A stretch of 64,000 nt of DNA from Burkholderiales bacterium (GTDB lineage: Bacteria > Pseudomonadota > Gammaproteobacteria > Burkholderiales > Casimicrobiaceae): NCBI GenBank assembly GCA_020851235.1, contig JADZDD010000002.1, positions 1 through 64,000 of the forward strand. Reading direction: 5' to 3'. Of this stretch, positions 60,029 to 64,000 are shown one piece after another. The notes under the pieces were generated by a model. It was not told the DNA's origin. It searched no databases and saw nothing but the letters and a program-made list of their open reading frames with translations. Position 1 is the stretch's first letter. Each line of letters opens with the position of its first letter. The position numbers and the translations under genes are program-made.

Positions 60029-60166
60029 ATGAAACGGACGTTCCAACCCTCCAAGATCCGCCGTGCCCGCAACCACGGTTTTCGCGCGCGCATGTCGTCG
60101 GTCGGGGGTCGCAAGGTACTCTCGGCGCGCCGCGCCAAGGGTCGCAAGACCCTCACGCCGGTCTGA
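60029..60166 (+). CDS. rpmH: 50S ribosomal protein L34
   Basis: 45-residue basic ribosomal protein with the full family sequence: [19 protein letters not shown], then [22 protein letters not shown] at 60029. First gene of rpmH-rnpA-yidD-yidC, divergent from dnaA. Confidence 0.98.
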   Translation: MKRTFQPSKIRRARNHGFRARMSSVGGRKVLSARRAKGRKTLTPV

Positions 60167-60252
60167 TCGCGCATCCCGATCCGGGTCTCCGCGGTGACGA
60201 CGGCACGCCTGCGTCAGCCCCCGCCACGTTCGCGCGGCGGCCGCTGCGCCGC

Positions 60253-60597
60253 TTGAGCGGCCACGGAGCCTTCGACGCGGTGCTACGGACCGGCCGTCGG
60301 ATGGAAGGGGAGTACCTCCAGCTCATCGTTGCCGCGGCGCCACCCGGCGGAGGGCGCAGCGGCTTCATCATCGGCCGCAAGGTCTCGCCCCGCGCCGTCG
60401 ATCGCAATCGCATTCGCCGCAAGCTGCGCGAGGCGCTGCGCGAATTGCCGGCGTCCGCCGATCGCTTCGACCTCGTGCTGCGCGTGAAGCGCGGCCGCAC
60501 GCGGGTCGAACAGGACGCGGCCGCGACGGAGGCCGAACGTCTCCTGGCACGCCTGGTGGCGCGCGCCGACGACGATTCCAACGGAGCCACGGCGTGA
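60253..60597 (+). CDS. rnpA: Ribonuclease P protein component
   Basis: Protein cofactor of RNase P, which matures tRNA 5' ends. 114 residues from TTG at 60253, with the RNA-binding core [27 protein letters not shown] intact (RNR motif; given as one landmark, residues about 37-63). The N-terminus looks short: in-frame codons upstream read FARRPLRR, which fits the family, yet no ATG, GTG or TTG is present, so a non-standard start may be used. Its stop overlaps the yidD start. Confidence 0.92.
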   Translation: MSGHGAFDAVLRTGRRMEGEYLQLIVAAAPPGGGRSGFIIGRKVSPRAVDRNRIRRKLREALRELPASADRFDLVLRVKRGRTRVEQDAAATEAERLLARLVARADDDSNGATA

Positions 60598-60803
60598 GCG
60601 CGGTCCTGCGCTTTTTCGTGCGCGGCTACCAGTACCTGCTGCGACCGCTGCTCGGCAACAACTGCCGTTTCTACCCCAGCTGCTCCGACTACGCGCTCGA
60701 AGCGCTCGAGCGCCACGGGGCGCTGCGCGGCAGCTGGCTCGCGGTGCGGCGCATCGCCCGCTGCCACCCGTATCATCCCGGGGGCTTCGACCCCGTTCCC
60801 TGA
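60594..60803 (+). CDS. yidD: Membrane protein insertion efficiency factor YidD
   Basis: 69-residue membrane-associated helper of YidC. Family motif [17 protein letters not shown] and the C-terminal [13 protein letters not shown] are present. GTG at 60594 overlaps the rnpA TGA (GTGA). Confidence 0.97.
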   Translation: MSAVLRFFVRGYQYLLRPLLGNNCRFYPSCSDYALEALERHGALRGSWLAVRRIARCHPYHPGGFDPVP

Positions 60804-60876
60804 ACGCACGCTTCGCGTCGCACGAAATGAGAGCGGGCTCGTGCCGAGCGATCGGCCCCGGCCCGGTGAAGTCACC

Positions 60877-62658
60877 ATGCCCATGACGGATATCCGCCGC
60901 CTTCTCCTGTTCGTGATCTTCTTCTCGTCGGCTTTCTTCCTGTGGAACGCATGGCAGCAGGAATACATGCCGCCGCCGCCGAAGAGCGCGCAGGGTAGCG
61001 GCGCACCGGCCGCGCCCGGCGCCGCACCCCCCGGGTCCACCGCCCCGGGCGGCGCCACCACGGCATCCGGTGCCGCCGCCGTGCCGGCCGACGTCCCGGC
61101 AGCCCCCGCGACCGCGCCCGCGGTCCCCGCGGCGGGCAGTGTCGCGAGCGTACCCGCACCGACCGGGGCACCCGTCGCGACGACCGGGCAGCTCATCACG
61201 ATCCGCACCGACCTGTACACGGTACAGGTCGACACGCTGGGCGGGGTCATCACCGAGGTCTCGCTCGCCAGGCACAGCGACGCGCAGGACCGCAGCAAAC
61301 CCTACCTCGCACTGCAGCGCAATGCCGAGCGCACGTTCATCGCGCAGTCCGGCCTCATCGGCGAGGGATTTCCCAACCATCGCACGCAATGGAGCGTCGA
61401 GCCCGGCCCGCGCGAGTTGAGCCCCGGCGCCGACCGCGTCGAACTACGCCTCACCGCGACCACGCCGACGGGCGATCCCATCGTCAAGGTGATGACGTTC
61501 CATCGCGGCAGCTACCTCATCGACGTCGCCTTCGACATCACCAACAAGGGCAGCGCGCCGATCGCGCCTTACGCGTACTTCCAGCTCACGCGCGATACGA
61601 AACAGGCGGTGGTGCAAAGCTCGATGGCGCCCGCCGCCTACGTCGGCCCCGTCGTCTACAACGACAAGGACCACTTCAAGAAGGTCGACTTCGGCGAGAT
61701 CGACAAGGAGGCCGCCGACCCCAATCGCAAGCCCGCGTTCACCAGGAGCGCGGACAACGGCTGGGTGGGCATGATCGAGCACTACTTCGTCGCCGCCTGG
61801 CTGCCGTCCGACGCGCGGAAGACGCCGCGCGAGTTCTTCACGCGCAAGCTCGACAACGGCCTGTACGCCGCCGGAGTGATCGTCCCGGTGGGCACCATCG
61901 CGCCCGGCGCCACCGGCGAGGTGCGCGTCCCGCTGTACGTCGGGCCGCAAGACCAGGACGTCCTCGCGCAGACCGCGAAGGGCCTCGATCTCGTCGTCGA
62001 CTACGGCATCTTCACCGTGCTCGCCGCGCCGTTGTTCGTGCTCTTGAAGTGGCTGCACGGACTGCTCGGCAATTGGGGTTGGGCGATCGTGGTCATGACG
62101 ATCATGATCAAGGGCGTGTTCTATCCGCTCAACGCGGCAGCGGCGCGGTCGATGGCCAAGATGAAGCTCATCGCGCCGAAGATGAAGGCGCTGCAGCAGC
62201 AGTACGCCGACGACAAGCAGCAACTGCAGATGAAGATGATGGAGATGTACAAGACGGAGAAGATCAATCCGCTCGGCGGCTGCCTGCCGATCGTCGTGCA
62301 GATCCCCGTGTTCATCGCCTTGTACTGGGTGCTCCTGTCCGCGGTCGAGTTGCGCCAGGCGCCGTGGGTCCTGTGGATCCACGATCTGTCGGCGCCCGAT
62401 CCGTTCTTCGTGCTCCCCGTGATCTACGCGATCACCGCGTACCTGCAGGTCAAGCTCTCGCCGACGCCGATCACCGATCCGACGCAGGCGAAGATCATGC
62501 AGATCATGCCGATCGCCTTCTCGGTGCTCTTCGTCTTCTTCCCGGCGGGTCTCGTGCTGTACTGGCTCGTGAACAACCTGCTGCAGATCGCGCAGCAGTG
62601 GCACGTGAACCGGATGCTCGAGAAGGACGCGGCGGAAAAGGCGGCGAAGCGCCGCTGA
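60877..62658 (+). CDS. yidC: Membrane protein insertase YidC
   Basis: Inserts and folds inner-membrane proteins with or without SecYEG. The 593-residue protein has an N-terminal membrane anchor (RRLLLFVIFFSSAFFLWNAW), a Pro/Ala/Gly-rich linker (about 28-95), the periplasmic P1 beta domain, and the conserved five-helix core starting GNWGWAIVVMTIMIKGVFYPL with PKMKALQQQY and NPLGGCLPIVVQIPVF. ATG at 60877 or 60883; GTG at 60841 is unlikely. The usual next gene, mnmE, is absent. Confidence 0.97.
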   Translation: MPMTDIRRLLLFVIFFSSAFFLWNAWQQEYMPPPPKSAQGSGAPAAPGAAPPGSTAPGGATTASGAAAVPADVPAAPATAPAVPAAGSVASVPAPTGAPVATTGQLITIRTDLYTVQVDTLGGVITEVSLARHSDAQDRSKPYLALQRNAERTFIAQSGLIGEGFPNHRTQWSVEPGPRELSPGADRVELRLTATTPTGDPIVKVMTFHRGSYLIDVAFDITNKGSAPIAPYAYFQLTRDTKQAVVQSSMAPAAYVGPVVYNDKDHFKKVDFGEIDKEAADPNRKPAFTRSADNGWVGMIEHYFVAAWLPSDARKTPREFFTRKLDNGLYAAGVIVPVGTIAPGATGEVRVPLYVGPQDQDVLAQTAKGLDLVVDYGIFTVLAAPLFVLLKWLHGLLGNWGWAIVVMTIMIKGVFYPLNAAAARSMAKMKLIAPKMKALQQQYADDKQQLQMKMMEMYKTEKINPLGGCLPIVVQIPVFIALYWVLLSAVELRQAPWVLWIHDLSAPDPFFVLPVIYAITAYLQVKLSPTPITDPTQAKIMQIMPIAFSVLFVFFPAGLVLYWLVNNLLQIAQQWHVNRMLEKDAAEKAAKRR

Positions 62659-62674
62659 TCGGCGCGGAAGGGCG

Positions 62675-63178
62675 CTACCCCAGGCACTCCGGCGGGCAGC
62701 CGCGCTGCCACAGCGACTGCGCGCGCCTGGCCTGCGCGCGGTACTGCGGCTCGTCCGGTGCCGGATGCACGTCGCCCCACCAGGCGTGCGAGCAGCCGGA
62801 GCGCCACGCCATTTCGTCGGCGAGCGTGGTGCCGTGTTCGTTGCAGGCGTGCTCGAGTGCCGCAAATGCGTCGCGCACCGCGCGATCGGTCGGCGTCCCG
62901 GGGGCCGTGAGCGCGTCGTAGCAGGCGCCCGCGAGCGCCTCCATGAGCGCGACGTACGGATAGTTCGTGCGATCGCGCTGCCACGCATCGAGCCATTCGT
63001 CGGTGACGAGCCGAATCGACTCGCCCCGTGCCTCGTGCGTCGACTTTGCGGTGGTGAGCATCATGTGCCGCATCAGTTCGGCGCGCGAATGCGTCGTGCG
63101 TGCGCGCAGTGCCGCCTCGCGGGCGGCGGCGATATCGGCTTCTGCCGTCTGGTGAAGTTCGGTCGTGAAATCGGTCAT
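62675..63178 (-). CDS. Hypothetical protein
   Basis: A 167-residue protein I cannot assign. It is helical (MTDFTTELHQTAEADIAAAR.., then AELMRHMMLTTAKSTHEARG), with a cysteine- and tryptophan-rich C-terminus (GCSHAWWGDVHPAP, QRGCPPECLG). No signal peptide or membrane segment. AGGA lies 6 bases before the ATG at 63178. It is convergent with yidC (16-base gap) and 83 bases after the ABC ATPase gene, so it may belong to that transcript. Confidence 0.7.
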   Translation of the reverse strand: MTDFTTELHQTAEADIAAAREAALRARTTHSRAELMRHMMLTTAKSTHEARGESIRLVTDEWLDAWQRDRTNYPYVALMEALAGACYDALTAPGTPTDRAVRDAFAALEHACNEHGTTLADEMAWRSGCSHAWWGDVHPAPDEPQYRAQARRAQSLWQRGCPPECLG

Positions 63179-63261
63179 GGCATTCCTGTGCAAGGGCGGG
63201 ATGCGGTGCGAGATCGTCACGCGGGCGGCCGTGCCGCGCCGGTACGCCGACAGCGGCCGGG

Positions 63262-64000
63262 TCAATGCCGTGCGGGCTGCCCCGTCATGACGAGGTGGGC
63301 AAGGTCGTCGCCGGTGAGGCCCTGCGTCGGGCGATCGGCGATCTTGCGACCGCTTTTCAGCACCGCGACGCGCGAGGCGACGGTAACGACTTCAGCCATA
63401 TTGTGGCTGATGAGGATCACGGTGGTGCCGCCGCGGGCGAGCTCGCGGATGAGGTCGAGGACCTGGCGACTCTCGGCGACGCCGAGCGCGGCCGTGGGCT
63501 CGTCCATGATCACGAGGCGCGCGTTCCAGCGCAGCGCGCGCGCGATCGCGACCGCCTGCCGCTGGCCCCCGGAGAGCGTGTCCACCGGACGGTCGACATC
63601 GCTGAGGGTGACATTGAGGCGCGCGAGATACTGGCGCGAGGCCTCGCGCATGCGTTTCTTGTCGAGGACATGCAGCCCCGGCACGAGCGACCGCGTCCAT
63701 TCGGCGCCGATGAAGATGTTCGGCCAGATGGGCTGGCGCGGCGCGAGGGCCAAGTCCTGGTAGATCGTCGCGATCCCCGCCTGCAAGGCGCCCTGCGGTG
63801 ACCCCAGGCGCACCGCGCGGCCCTCGATCTCGATCGCGCCGGCGTCGGGCTCGTGCGCGCCCGACACGACGCGAATGAGGGTGGACTTGCCGGCGCCGTT
63901 GTCGCCGCAGATCGCGAGCACGTCGCCGGCATCGACGTGGAGGTGGATGCCGGTGAGCGCCTCGACGGCGCCGTAGCGCTTGCAGATCCCGGTGAGCCGA
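63262..64000 (-). CDS. Sugar-type ABC transporter ATPase (N-terminus outside window)
   Basis: Single-cassette ATPase of the carbohydrate-uptake family (RbsA/XylG/FrcA-like). Walker A is GDNGAGKSTLIR, signature TLSGGQRQAVAIARAL, Walker B LVIMDEPTAALG, H-loop LISHNM. The visible frame, 246 codons, runs to the window edge, starting RLTGICKRYGAVEAL, so only a few residues are missing. It ends after one cassette (TGQPARH), as in FrcA-type proteins and unlike the duplicated RbsA. Permease and binding protein would be upstream, outside the window. Confidence 0.93.
   Translation of the reverse strand, partial: RLTGICKRYGAVEALTGIHLHVDAGDVLAICGDNGAGKSTLIRVVSGAHEPDAGAIEIEGRAVRLGSPQGALQAGIATIYQDLALAPRQPIWPNIFIGAEWTRSLVPGLHVLDKKRMREASRQYLARLNVTLSDVDRPVDTLSGGQRQAVAIARALRWNARLVIMDEPTAALGVAESRQVLDLIRELARGGTTVILISHNMAEVVTVASRVAVLKSGRKIADRPTQGLTGDDLAHLVMTGQPARH

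Overview
The window looks like a piece of a betaproteobacterial chromosome (Burkholderiales or a close relative, possibly uncultured) carrying the replication-origin neighbourhood. The evidence is the order rpmH-rnpA-yidD-yidC facing dnaA-dnaN-gyrB, the cluster lolB-ispE-tRNA-Gln-prs-rplY-pth-ychF, the cluster def-fmt-rsmB-DUF4390-ntrY-ntrX, a glutamate-cysteine ligase of the ferrooxidans type, and high GC (a 60-base spot count at 48241-48300 gives 73%). Packing is dense, with many 4-base GTGA or ATGA gene overlaps.

Layout. 1-5140: a dipeptide/oligopeptide ABC importer (two ATPases, binding protein, two permeases), followed by gshA. 6664-16279 (minus): two chained housekeeping groups, lolB-ispE-tRNA-Gln-prs-rplY-pth and ychF-dapF-DUF484-xerC, preceded by a TPR protein and divergent from mutM. 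17501-21786: a dynamin-like GTPase and a secreted Ig-repeat protein. 21877-25551: fdx-coaD-rsmD divergent from ftsY, then rpoH under a perfect CIRCE operator. 25625-34633 (minus): def-fmt-rsmB-DUF4390-ntrY-ntrX-kup, linking protein N-terminal processing, rRNA methylation, a two-component system and potassium uptake. 34840-40356 (plus): LysM protein, dprA, topB. 40374-50523 (minus): an apparent operon of an alpha-2-macroglobulin protease trap, PBP1C and an exported subtilisin-like protease. 50740-53076: a lower-GC exported alpha/beta hydrolase. 53299-54238: two small divergent genes of unknown function. 54288-62658: the origin region. 62675-64000: an unknown protein and the start of a sugar ABC ATPase.

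The most interesting points are the protease/protease-trap operon; a DUF5648-like module in three otherwise unrelated exported proteins, two of which lie in or beside that operon; an NtrX-like regulator whose AAA+ domain has lost its Walker and sigma-54-contact residues; a CIRCE element sitting exactly on the rpoH promoter; and a Gly-Asn/Gly-His repeat inserted in the GyrB TOPRIM region. No CRISPR array, transposase, integrase of mobile type or rRNA operon was seen.
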